Shown piece after piece: positions 45,715-55,801 of a stretch of DNA of 64,000 bases. The position numbers were made by a program, and so were the translations under genes. How positions within the stretch are numbered: the stretch's first letter is position 1; every line of letters begins with the position of its first letter. The notes beneath the pieces are model-generated. The model worked only from the letters and a program-made list of their open reading frames with translations. It did no database searches and was not told where the DNA came from. The stretch spans positions 744,001 to 808,000 of the forward strand of contig JAJGBQ010000001.1 of the NCBI GenBank assembly GCA_022457065.1, written 5' to 3'. The DNA comes from Curvularia sp. ZM96. Taxonomy: Eukaryota > Ascomycota > Dothideomycetes > Pleosporales > Pleosporaceae.

Positions 45715-47208
45715 CGACGGACGGCCGCGCTAGAACAAGTATCGCGCGTCTTCCCCACAGACACTAAGCTTCGAGGATTGCACGCCGTCGTACGCTCATT
45801 CCCGCCGAACCACTGATGCCGAGAACGGTGAGCAACTCGCGTGTACCAGTACTACATTCACGTCCGATGTTGGCAAAGCAGCTGCCGTGATGGGCAGACA
45901 CACATGGTAAGTGAACGGTACTCAACAAGGCAGTCAACATGACCAGGCTGTTGAGGCAAACCTATCCACCATCCAACTATGTGCATTTCTTTTACCGCAA
46001 ACGCACTCGTCAATTTAATCTATGCGGGAACGACCCGTCTCCGCGTGATGCCTGAGCAAGGCAGTGCCGCGATGGCTTGACACATCCCATTGGAAGGACT
46101 TAAACTCTTGCAGATCTCTAACTCGGACAAAGGGTATTTAGAGTCACGTGCACCGCAGATCGTAGGGTCCACGGAGAGGCCTAACGAAGCGTCCATGCTG
46201 CGTGCTTTCCCCGCAATGATGGCTTTGGCACGCACACCGGTTGTGCTGCAGGGAAGGGCGAATGTACTTCGTATGCATGACACTGCAGCAGCCCTAACGG
46301 CGTGGAGTTGACTGACACGCCATAGCTACGAGATCCGACCCAAGATATTTTGAATGCAGTGTCAGGCTCGCAGACATACTACGCTAACAAGCCGGGCAGT
46401 CCACCGCCACGTTCCAGCTCTATACCAAAGCTCCCGGAGCAATGTTGGGAACCTGTCGGCATGTTGACCGTAACCTGTGCGCATCCTCTCGGCATACAAC
46501 TGGCTGGCTGCAACTCGCCGATCCCGACGACATCATCTTAGCACCGGGACGAATCAGTGGCCTGTACCTGAGGTCGTCCGACTACCTGCCAAGCGCATGT
46601 ACCTCTGTGTTGTACCTGCTGCCACATGACCCTCGATCTTACGCTCCATGTTAATCATGGTTGAGGCGTTGGGGTCCAGTGTTTCCGTAGCATGTTTCCG
46701 CGACAGCTTCCTCAACGGGCTAGACCGGCAAGCCTGAACATGCCTTCTCCTTCCAAGCCGTTGCGTCATTGCGCGAGTGGCCAACCAACTTCTGCCTCCG
46801 AACGAGTAAAGATAGACCGCCTCATCCAACATAATCAACGTCTCATTCGTCGGATGAACTGCGGCTGGTACTTTTGCCGACGCCTTGGTCTGCTGGTGTC
46901 TAGGGTAGCACCCCACTAACTACTAGGATGCTACTCCACGAAGTGAGGATCAACGCTACGTCGCAAGGCAAAAGCACCAAACGCATGCTTGGTGCACTGG
47001 CTCGACTGGAGGCAAAAAATGGGCCAAATCAAACTGCCTGCTGCGCTGGCGTATGCCTAGGCTTTGGAAAGCTGCCAGGGTGAGGTTTACTACGAATACA
47101 TAAAAGGTGATATGACCCCAGCTCTATAGGGTTCACTCAACTTGAAACTTCAGTAACACCGAGCACATAAGCGTATACATACTACTCGGTGTATATCGAA
47201 TTCCCCTT

Positions 47209-47219
47209 TTATACATATA
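47209..47219 (+). promoter_or_regulatory. TATA-like element before the GH5 gene
   Basis: A TATACATATA-type element about 55 nt upstream of the ATG at 47269. Spacing fits a core promoter, but the motif is degenerate. Confidence 0.3.
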
Positions 47220-47268
47220 CCAGCTCTTTGGTCTTGGATTAGTTGTGCAAACACTCTACCCCATCACC

Positions 47269-48578
47269 ATGATCGGACGTTGGACTTCCGCAGCGGCCAT
47301 TGGCCTGCTCGCCATGGGCACAAACGCATCTCCACTGGAATCCGTGAAACGACAAACTTCGGGTTACAAGGCACCATCCTTTGACTTTGGTGGACAAAAG
47401 GTCCGCGGAGTCAACACAGGTGGTTGGTTCGTCCTAGAACCCTGGATTACGCCCAGCATCTTCGAGGGCAACTCCGCAGTTGATGAGTACACACTCGCTG
47501 ACGCCATGGGCCGCGACGCCGCAAAGTCGATGCTACAAAACCACTGGAACACATGGTACACGGCAGACGACTTCAAGCAGATGGCTGATGCCGGTCTCAA
47601 TCTTGTCCGAATTCCGATCGGCTGGTGGAGCGTCCTTCCCCGAGACGGCATGCCATATATCGCCGGTGCCTACGACAAGCTCGGCGAATCCCTGGACTGG
47701 GCTCAATCTGCTGGCCTCAAGGTCATGATTGATCTTCACGGCGCACCGGACTCGCAGAACGGCTTCGACAACTCGGGCAAGCGCGGCTCCGTTGGCTGGA
47801 CTCAGGGCGACTCAGTCGATTACACGACGAAGGTGCTGAACAAGATCCGCGACGACCACGCCTCGCATCCTGCCGTCGCCGCCATTGAGCTGCTGAACGA
47901 GCCTCTGGGCCCGAACCTGAACATGGACACTGTCAGGCAATTCTACATGGACGGCTGGGGCAACCTCAAAGACTCTGGTGTTGCTGTGACATTCCACGAT
48001 GCTTTCGAGGGAGTGACTTCGTGGAACGACTGGGGTAGTGGCATGTGGAACCTGCTTCTCGACACTCACCACTATGAAATCTTCGACCCTTCGGCTGTGG
48101 CCATGAGCATCGACGACCACGTCAAGACTGCCTGCGGCTTTGGCAAGCAGATGGCATCGACTGGCAAGTGGACCATTGCCGGAGAATGGACTGGAGCCTT
48201 GACCGACTGCACCAAGTGGTTGAACGGCAAGGACCGGGGCGCGCGTTACGATGGCACCTTTGAGGGAAGCTCTTATGTCGGCAGCTGCGATGGCAAGTAC
48301 ACTGGTACTGTAGCTAACCTGTCGGGCGACTACAAGAACAACATGAGACGGTACATTGAGGCACAACTGGATGCCTTTGAAATGGCCAGCGGATGGATTT
48401 TCTGGACCTGGAAGACTGAGAGCTCACCCGAGTGGGACATGAAGGCCCTTCTAGCCAATGATGTCTTCCCGCAGCCGTTGACATCGCGAAAGTGTGAGTA
48501 GACCCCTCTTCTTGGTATTGTTTTAACGCGGTATGAGCCTGAAGCTGACTTCCACCAGACCCCGGCCAGTGCGGCTAA
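47269..48578 (+). CDS. exg1: secreted exo-beta-1,3-glucanase (GH5)
   Basis: Two exons: 47269-48493 and a tiny terminal exon of 20 nt, 48559-48578, which supplies the family's usual last residues YPGQCG. Total 414 residues. A signal peptide (MIGRWTSAAAIGLLAMGTNA) and a Kex2-like KR site (about residues 28-29) indicate secretion and processing. The GH5 exoglucanase core shows KVRGVNTGGWFVLEPWITPS, NLVRIPIGWW, IDLHGAPDSQNGFDNSG, acid/base Glu211 in LLNEPLG, and nucleophile Glu306 in AGEWTGALTDC. The enzyme trims glucose from beta-1,3-glucan, acting in wall remodelling or glucan use. ATG 47269 is used because the open frame upstream begins with a non-ATG codon. Confidence 0.95.
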
Positions 48579-50100
48579 GCAGTTTGACGTTGATGCAGCG
48601 TGCGCTTGATACTCAAGCGTTTTTGTTCTTCTCCTTGTTCTTCATCCCAGCCTACGCATGAGGCTCGCTCGCTTTACCAGGGTGTGCGCATATTGCGCAC
48701 TGACGATGACGATTTCACGATACGAATACCATTGCGCCTCGAGATACCCCGAAGCGTTCACTCGTTTTTCTTTACCCGGGGCCCCGCTGGGGAGGCGCGG
48801 AGCCACATGCTAGAACAGCTTGAGCTGGCCAGACGCCTGAATGTCACAGTTTCATCAGCTGAATGTCTGGGCAGGTAGTAGTATGCCCGTTGTGCGACGA
48901 CGGCATGAGAGTAGTTCAGGAGAACGGAGTATACACCGTCAGCTTGTACATATGACACAACAATGATAGTTTATTTTGCGAATTAGAGAAATGAATGACC
49001 GCAACAAGTATACTGAAACGACCGCAAATGACCGTGTCGCAGGTGTGGAGTCGCAGAATGGTTCCTTCTTGGCAGCGGGCGGTAATTTACGGGCTTATTG
49101 GTGCTCGGGAAGAGCGTCATCAGTGGTAGCGACCGTGACAGCTCGGCTCTGTGTGTATGTGTGAGATGCAAGACGACGGCGGCCTTGCAAGCGCATTGCT
49201 CCTTTTTTTTTTGCTTGTTCTGCAGCTGGCGGCCTAGACACCAGTACTCATCAGGCCAGGGGCGAAGCCTTCGATAGCCGATTTTATGGGCCTAGTCTTG
49301 CATAGCGTTATCTTACAGGGGCTCGCGTGCGCGCACATCTCGAGCAACGTCGATGAACGTCAATGGCGCACCGCGACGGGGTCGCAATGGCAGATCGCGC
49401 GCTCGATGCCAATGGCATGCCGCACGCACACACGATGGGCGAGCTATCGTCGTCCGCCGCGCAGCGAGGCTTTGCGCGCTCATCTCCCGCGGGCGGCCAG
49501 CTAGGCAGCCGAGTGTGCTGCTAGCACGTTCGCAAACAGGTTGGTCGGCGCGAAGCTCCCTGGGATTGATTCAGGCGCCCTTTCTTTGGCGGGCAATCTC
49601 CAGGAATAGGCCGTGCCAGGCGCCGTGGCAGAGCTCACCGGTAGCGCCACCAGGACTGGTCTGGAGGTCGAGGGCACGAGACGAGTTGGATGCAATCTCC
49701 CAGCGGCGCTGCGATTCGCCCAGCGGGCAGACTGGAGGTGGTTTCGGGCCTAGCGGGCGTATGCAGGTACGTGGTAGTGCCGGCTGCCCAAAGGCTATCC
49801 AATCTCGAGTCAGCACTAGGCGGACCCCGGACCCCTGCATAGGACCGTTTGGGGGCCGCTCTCAATAAGAATGCTTATGCTGCGCCGCGTCCTGCCTTCC
49901 TTTCCTCCCGCACCCTTCAGTACTATATTATCTTACTGCAAGCCTCTCTCGAAGACTTCTTGGTTCTTCAGCCTTTCTTTTACAGAAACACTCTTCCCAC
50001 CACCAGTCACTCTTTACCAGCTCACGCTACTTTAATACTTCTTGATATCCCAGCGATAATCATCTAATCCCTTCCACAAAAAACAAACAAACAAGCAAAC
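48579..50100. other. 1.5-kb GC-rich spacer
   Basis: No supported gene. Long open frames around 49286-49868 in several phases reflect high GC and are not coding by composition. The last 250 nt are CT-rich and likely the promoter/5' UTR of the Kre9-like gene. Confidence 0.5.
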
Positions 50101-50951
50101 ATGTACACCAACGCCGCCATCGTCTTCTTCGCCAGCCTTGCTGCTGCCCAGATCACCCCTCCCACTGGCGAGCCCAAGGGAAACCCCATCACCCGTCCTT
50201 TGAACGAGGTATGTCTCTCTACATGTCCACTGCACGCGCGCCTCCTCCTGCTGTGCGACGCGCGCGACTGGGCCCCTTCCCAAAACAAAACATTGCGCTA
50301 ACCCTTTCCCCTCAGGTCGTCCCCAAGTGCGAGCCCTTCCAGATCACCTGGACTCCTACTACCTTCAACACGGTCTCCGTCCTCCTCCTCAAGGGCCCCG
50401 CGACCAACGTCGTCAAGTTCGGTCCCTCTCTCGCTGAGGGCATCGTCAACAGCGGTAGCCTCACCTGGACTCCCGCTGCCGACCTGCCCGTCACCGAGGG
50501 CAACACCGGCTACGGTCTCCAGATCGTCGACGACAAGACTGGCCAGTACCAGTACAGCACCCAGTTCGGTATCTCTGCCGGCAAGTGCGGCGAGGTCAAG
50601 CCCTCTTCTTCTGCTGCCCCCGCCCCAAGCAGCGCCCCCGCTGCCTCTAGCTCTGCTGCCGCCGCTGGTTACCCAGTTGCTTCCTCCCCTGCTGCTGGTT
50701 ACCCCGTTGCCTCTGCCACCCCCATTGCTCCCGCCAACAGCTACCCCACCCAGGCTCCTTACCCCACCACCATGGTCTCTGCTCCCGCTGGCACTCCTTC
50801 CCACAACGCCACTGTCAAGCCCTCTGGTTACCCCGTCAGCAACACCACCTCTCCCTCTCTCCCCGAGCAGACCACCAACGCCGCTTCTGGCCTCTCTGCC
50901 GGTATGGGTCTCGTCGGTGCTGCCGCCGCTGTCGCTGCTTTCATGCTCTAA
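50101..50951 (+). CDS. Kre9/Knh1-like GPI-anchored cell-wall protein
   Basis: Two exons, 50101-50208 and 50316-50951 (107-nt intron ending CCCCTCAG), give 247 residues. A signal peptide (MYTNAAIVFFASLAAAQ) is followed by an Ig-like Kre9/Knh1 N-terminal domain (about 20-125: ITWTPTTFNTVSVLLLKGP, SLTWTPAADLPV, YQYSTQFGIS). Then comes an Ala/Ser/Pro/Thr-rich stalk with repeated GYPVAS/GYPVSN units, and a C-terminal hydrophobic segment (AGMGLVGAAAAVAAFML) fitting GPI attachment near the preceding Asn/Ser. These are abundant surface proteins linked to beta-1,6-glucan or wall assembly. C-ending codons dominate, suggesting strong expression. Confidence 0.9.
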
Positions 50952-51648
50952 GCATCTCTCTGTTTTCTCTCTCTCTGAGAGAGGGTTGAGTTTTGCCAGG
51001 AAAAGATTCTTTTGATACCACTTTTTTCTTCTTCTTTCTCTCCTTTGTTCAAGTAAACTCTGGAGGATACCAAAGGGAGAAAATTACTGGTTAATGTCAT
51101 GATTGCCTTCGAGAGTATATACCAATCTGTCTTGTCACCCCGATAACCTTCGTGCTGCATGTGTCTGGTGTCATCTTTGTGTGTGTTTATGTATATGTGC
51201 CTAGATTAGACGATCTCGCATCTCTGTGAGAAGGTTACTCAAGAAAAAATTAAAATGTTAGCTTTTCACTTGCCGATCCCACTCGATGCTCGTCGTGTGC
51301 CCCCCAACTCTCAACTTGCGACAAAGAACGTCAATCACACACAGTTACGTATGTACTATTTCGTATGTTGCTCCGTCTGACTCAGCCCGCTATCATGCCG
51401 TCTCCTCTCTTCCCCTGTCTAGATCGTGTCAATCACAGACACCAAGTCTCCCTCCCTCCTCCGTCTTACCTCATTCCCCTCTCTCCCCCCTCCCGCCTCC
51501 TCTGCGCCAACAGCCCAACGCCAAGCAGAACCGTACCATGCAAGACGGCCAAGAAAGGTAGATCCATGGATCCAAGGATCTCTTAGTCCACTCTATCCGC
51601 TATCCGAACGGGGCGAAAAAAAAAACACAGAGTTATACCTAGGGCACC

Positions 51649-51714
<66 letters not shown>

Positions 51715-52029
51715 ACTCTTTCATTTCTTTTTCTAGATTTTTTAGATAGTTTCTGCATCACACCTCTTTCTCTCAGATCCTGTTACCAAATATCCAGCCA
51801 ATATAACATCAAGGAAAAAAAGTTTGTTCTATAAAGTAGCGCAGCTGAAACGAAAGAAGGAGAAAGAAAAAAATAGCTCAATATGGGGTATATATACGTA
51901 AATCAATCAATAAAAAAAAGGAGAGAGCATAACACCATGGGCTTCGTGACTCGACTTCCCCTTCCTACATCGTCATCGCCTTCTTGCCTGCATGTACACT
52001 TCGACGCATATATACAAAGTCCTCCTCAA
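50952..52029. other. intergenic with microsatellite
   Basis: 3' flanks of the convergent Kre9-like and propeller-CaaX genes. It contains CT-rich runs and a long TG repeat (listed separately). No gene was seen. Confidence 0.6.
51652..51712. repeat. (TG)30 microsatellite
   Basis: About 30 uninterrupted TG units between convergent genes. Such a tract can adopt Z-DNA and should vary in length between isolates. Confidence 0.97.
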
Positions 52030-54921
52030 TCACATGATCACACACGCCGTCTTCCTCTTCTCTTTCTTCTTCCCCTTGTCTTTACCCTCTGCGAGTCCGT
52101 GATCCATGCGCGTAGCACCGCTTCTTGCACTCAGCGAATTCCCTCTACCCTGGGGTACTGCAGCTCTATGGGCAAAAGATGCAGGGTGGTTGGATCGTGG
52201 AGGCGCGCTGTTGGGGAGCGCTTGGCCGGGTTGCGAGTAGAGATTGGTGGGAGGCGGGATCAGCGGTGGTAGAGCGGCGTTTCGTGGGTCTACAGTTGCG
52301 CGGGGGACGAATGGTGGCATGTTTGCGTGCGGAGTAGGAGCCATGCTGCTTTGTGGAACAGGACGGCGTTGAATTTGTGGCACTATTTGTGGTGTTGGTT
52401 GTGGTGCGGAGACGTGGCGGATCGAGGGATTTGGTGGGTTCAAGGTTGGCCCCGGTGGAGACGAGTACAGATCCAAGTTGGTGTGTTCGGTAAATGGAGC
52501 TCTCACAGGCTGTTGACGAGACATGGATCTCGATGTGGATGTGGAAGGCGTCGAGTGTACATGTTGTGTTGAGGGTAAAGCACTGTGTGGCGCTTGGTGT
52601 GCTGCCGGGCGGTTCGCTGAACTTCGTCTTCTATGTAGCGGGTCTGAAGATTGCGGAGCAGGATAGGTGGACGGATGAATGAGAGATGGTCGGCGACTGT
52701 CTTGAGTTGGATATGAGGAGGAAATGTTTGAGGAAACGGATTGTTGGCGATGTTGGTAAGGGTGTGACGGCATCGGCGAAGGATTTCCAATTGCAGGCAT
52801 GTTGGGTAATGCCGGGACTGACGGTATCGTGGCTGGGTTCGTACTCGGTAGTACAGGTACCGGTGGTGCGTCAGGGTGACTCAAGCTAACGCTCTCTGCC
52901 GCCGCCGCTGTAGCGGTATATGCGGGTGGTGGTGGCACCCAGTTATCCGCGTCGCTTTCATGGGGAAGCTCTCGGTGTCCATCAGCGCGACGGTACTCCA
53001 GGGGCCTGAACGGCAAGGCCCTTAGATGCCGACGGTTTGCAGGTGACACAGCTGCCACGGTAGCCGCTCTCGCCAGTGACGTCTGCGACCTTGGTTGCTG
53101 ATTGTCGTATGGCACTTCAAACATGGCCTGCGCCTCCTCTGGTGTCAACTCTTCAGCATCGTCATGCGCCATTGTTGGCCGCGGTGCATTCCTGTTCGTT
53201 TGTGACCGATGCACAGGCGTGGATCCGATCCTCGAGTTTCTCCGTGATGCTGAACCACTGCGATCTTGGGCTCTGCGCTGAGCAAGGGTTCTGGTCCGTA
53301 CCAACTCCACCTCGCGGTCAAAATCAATCAGACCTTCTGGCAACATCTCCCCAGGACACAGCGGATCGAGATCGTACTCCGTCTTCAGGGGCGTCGGCGG
53401 AGTATATCCAAGAGGCTTCGTTTTGTCGAAATCGAGAACAACAAGAACCCCCTTTGATCCCAGCGGCGCCCCAGGGACCTCGTTCTCATCAGGGACTGTG
53501 CTCGAGTTGCCAACCGCCACAAGTCGTTGCACGTTAGCATTCAGCCGGACCCATCTCAGTACACAAATCTCCTGCAACATTGCCGCATGGTCGCTCGGTA
53601 TCGGTATGCAAAAACAAGGCTGAATCGGAGTATCCAGTTTTTCCTTTTCAGCCGGATTCCAGTCCCAGCCTGGGACTTGGTAGATCCAAATATTGGTCGT
53701 GCCCTGTATCCGCAGAGCAACGGCTGCTAAATCGGCACTGGGCGATACCGCAGGCATGGCGTCGTCGACGAATTCTGAACGCGTCCAGCGCTGGTGGTCA
53801 GGAAGGAACATCTTCCGCTGTGTGAAGCGCTGGCAAGCAATGTCGTAGATACCCCACGAATCCTCCTCGGCGTTAAAGGCGAAGAGTTCGTTGAACGTCC
53901 CAGTGTCTGCATCTGGGAGAAGCGTAGCCTGGCGCGCTATCCTCGCTGTCTCTGGGAACAGGACCGAGCCAGTCCACGCTGCTTCTGGTGGTTGCGGTAT
54001 GGGCTCTCCCTCCTCGGTGAGAGGGCCATCGTACAGACCCGGCAGAACAAACAGGGCTGAACCATCCGACTTTCGTGCGTAGCCCGTGATGAGCAGCGTC
54101 CGTCCGTCGTCTGAAAATTCAAGTGCATCACCCGCCGGCCCGGAAAGCGTTCTCCGCAGGGTTTCTGGTACTTCGGGCCCGATGGCTATGACCTCGATGC
54201 CGAACTTGTTTCCTGTGATGAGTATGCGTGCGTCAGGTGATACAACAACCGAGCCAGCCTCGTGTACCAGCATGATGGTCCGTCTCTTCTTAATCTGGTC
54301 ATTTCCCTCGCCGTGAATCTCGTACAGGTCGACTTGGGAAGGTCGCGACAGCACTGCGAGGAGAAAGCCATCCTCGGTAATATCAATGGCGACTGGTTTG
54401 CGTTTGACCTGCAGTGTTCGGGCCCACAGGCGAGGCAGCTCCAGCGTCTTGATCAAAAACAAGTTGGAGGCTGAGTAGACGGCAACAAAGCCGCCCTTGC
54501 GCGAGACACTGACATCGAAGCTGTCGGGCAGGGCCGACGACGAGGCCGTGTTGGAGACGAGTTCGAGGAGGGAGATGGTGGGGGACGCATATGGCGGGGG
54601 GCTTTGTGTTGGCACGTCGGGGCTGGGTTGGTCATCGCAGGTGGTGGCCGAGGTCATGGCCGTCGAGTGGCCCGAGGACGAGAGGGTGTCAGCGTGGGCT
54701 ATGGACGAGGCCGAGAGCAGCGTGTCGATGAGGTCGTCATCGCTCGAGTCCTGGGAGCTGAGCGAGGCAGCGTGGGCGCGCTCCTGGTAGACGGCTCGGC
54801 CGGGCTGAGGCGTGCCGTCATCGCTGGCGAAGGCGACGCCCTTTGCTCTGCCCTGGGGGCTCGGTGTTGATGTTGTAGTCGTCGGAGCCGGGTGGTGGTG
54901 ATGCTTGGCCGTCCCCACCAT
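52030..54921 (-). CDS. predicted beta-propeller scaffold with polybasic CaaX tail
   Basis: Single exon, 963 residues; the open frame reaches 54948 but starts there with TTG, so ATG 54921 (MVGTAKHHHH) is used. Residues 1-110 are disordered. About 115-550 contain repeated strand patterns typical of WD40/YVTN propellers (FDVSVSRKGGFVAVYSASNL, VVVSPDARILITGNKFG, ALEFSDDGRTLLITGY, AVSPSADLAAVALR), though classic WD dipeptides are missing. The next 390 residues are Pro/Ser/His-rich and disordered. The end is KDKGKKKEKRKTACVIM: a CaaX box (CVIM, farnesylation type) behind a lysine-rich stretch, the same arrangement as in K-Ras4B. Known of such tails: farnesyl plus basic charge targets the inner plasma membrane. 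Function unknown; a membrane-tethered scaffold is inferred. Confidence 0.8.
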   Translation of the reverse strand: MVGTAKHHHHPAPTTTTSTPSPQGRAKGVAFASDDGTPQPGRAVYQERAHAASLSSQDSSDDDLIDTLLSASSIAHADTLSSSGHSTAMTSATTCDDQPSPDVPTQSPPPYASPTISLLELVSNTASSSALPDSFDVSVSRKGGFVAVYSASNLFLIKTLELPRLWARTLQVKRKPVAIDITEDGFLLAVLSRPSQVDLYEIHGEGNDQIKKRRTIMLVHEAGSVVVSPDARILITGNKFGIEVIAIGPEVPETLRRTLSGPAGDALEFSDDGRTLLITGYARKSDGSALFVLPGLYDGPLTEEGEPIPQPPEAAWTGSVLFPETARIARQATLLPDADTGTFNELFAFNAEEDSWGIYDIACQRFTQRKMFLPDHQRWTRSEFVDDAMPAVSPSADLAAVALRIQGTTNIWIYQVPGWDWNPAEKEKLDTPIQPCFCIPIPSDHAAMLQEICVLRWVRLNANVQRLVAVGNSSTVPDENEVPGAPLGSKGVLVVLDFDKTKPLGYTPPTPLKTEYDLDPLCPGEMLPEGLIDFDREVELVRTRTLAQRRAQDRSGSASRRNSRIGSTPVHRSQTNRNAPRPTMAHDDAEELTPEEAQAMFEVPYDNQQPRSQTSLARAATVAAVSPANRRHLRALPFRPLEYRRADGHRELPHESDADNWVPPPPAYTATAAAAESVSLSHPDAPPVPVLPSTNPATIPSVPALPNMPAIGNPSPMPSHPYQHRQQSVSSNISSSYPTQDSRRPSLIHPSTYPAPQSSDPLHRRRSSANRPAAHQAPHSALPSTQHVHSTPSTSTSRSMSRQQPVRAPFTEHTNLDLYSSPPGPTLNPPNPSIRHVSAPQPTPQIVPQIQRRPVPQSSMAPTPHANMPPFVPRATVDPRNAALPPLIPPPTNLYSQPGQALPNSAPPRSNHPASFAHRAAVPQGRGNSLSARSGATRMDHGLAEGKDKGKKKEKRKTACVIM

Positions 54922-55801
54922 GGTAAATCCCGTTGCCCTCTGTACCAAGGCCGAGGGTTCGCGGGGAGAAGGGCGGGCCTCGGGGCTGGGGGCGTAAAGG
55001 AAGGGAGACGAGAGACGGGGTCAGGTATGCAGCGAGCCCATGGCGGCGCAGCGTGTCCGTCGGCGAGGCTCGTCAGCGCAGAATGCAGCGATGGCAAAAG
55101 CAAGCGTGTTGCATTGCGGTGATCAGTAAAAGAAGGACAGGGGGACGTCTAGTATCTAGAGGAGCGTCGAGGCGGCCGGGGGGTCACGTTGCTGCATCCA
55201 GGCTGGCTGGCAGCCCGTGGCCGATCTGCCGCTAACAGCGCTCGTCTCATGCCGTGTGCGCCGGGGTTTCTATTTACAGCTCGCAGGCGGCGTGTGGGTG
55301 GCCGCGAACTCGTATCTTTCCAGATGCTGCGTTCTGACCGCCACATGTGCTGGATGTGCATGACGTGCCTGCGGGCGGCCGTGTCTTGTCGCATCTGCCG
55401 TGTCGGCCGACGAGAGAGCTGAGCTGTCTGGCAGCGGACCGCCTTTCGGGCCCCGCCGTGCTGAGGCTATCCAGTCGAGCGCGCGAGAAGGGTGGCGGGG
55501 ACTGGCCACTCAGTCGGCCAGCCCGCCGCCACGAACCCTGCCGCCCGTTCCGTCAGCTCTGCTGCTCTGCATCCAAACGTCCTGTCAATCTCCGCTGTGC
55601 AACGTGCGGATTCCCTCACGGCACAAGCACGCATACGTTGCATACGCCATGCTACCCGGCCCAGGCTAGCCTGTGTTTCATTATCCGCCGCAACCAGCCT
55701 ATGGTGGCGGCCCCTACTAACGCCATCAAGTAACCCTCTGGAAACAAACCCCCCACTCCATCATCAAACGCCGAACGCCAACGACTTATGTATGATTATA
55801 T
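54922..55801. other. intergenic, GC-rich
   Basis: 5' flank of the propeller-CaaX gene and 3' flank of the MFS gene. Open frames such as 55347-55733 carry no features. Confidence 0.5.

Larger units (their letters stand above)
44438..47268. other. 2.8-kb gene-poor spacer
   Basis: No supported gene; the longest ORFs (46554-46916 minus, 46090-46311 plus) have no features. It contains a solo copy of the 41.8-kb repeat family (44935-44986) and a long hairpin (45620-45714). Confidence 0.5.

Noticed and set aside
46090..46916. ORFs of 73 and 120 codons on opposite strands
   Set aside because: Overlapping each other, no motifs, no splice-supported extension.
49353..49868. 171-codon Arg-rich ORF
   Set aside because: Starts in a GC-rich stretch with other overlapping frames; composition is that of translated non-coding DNA.
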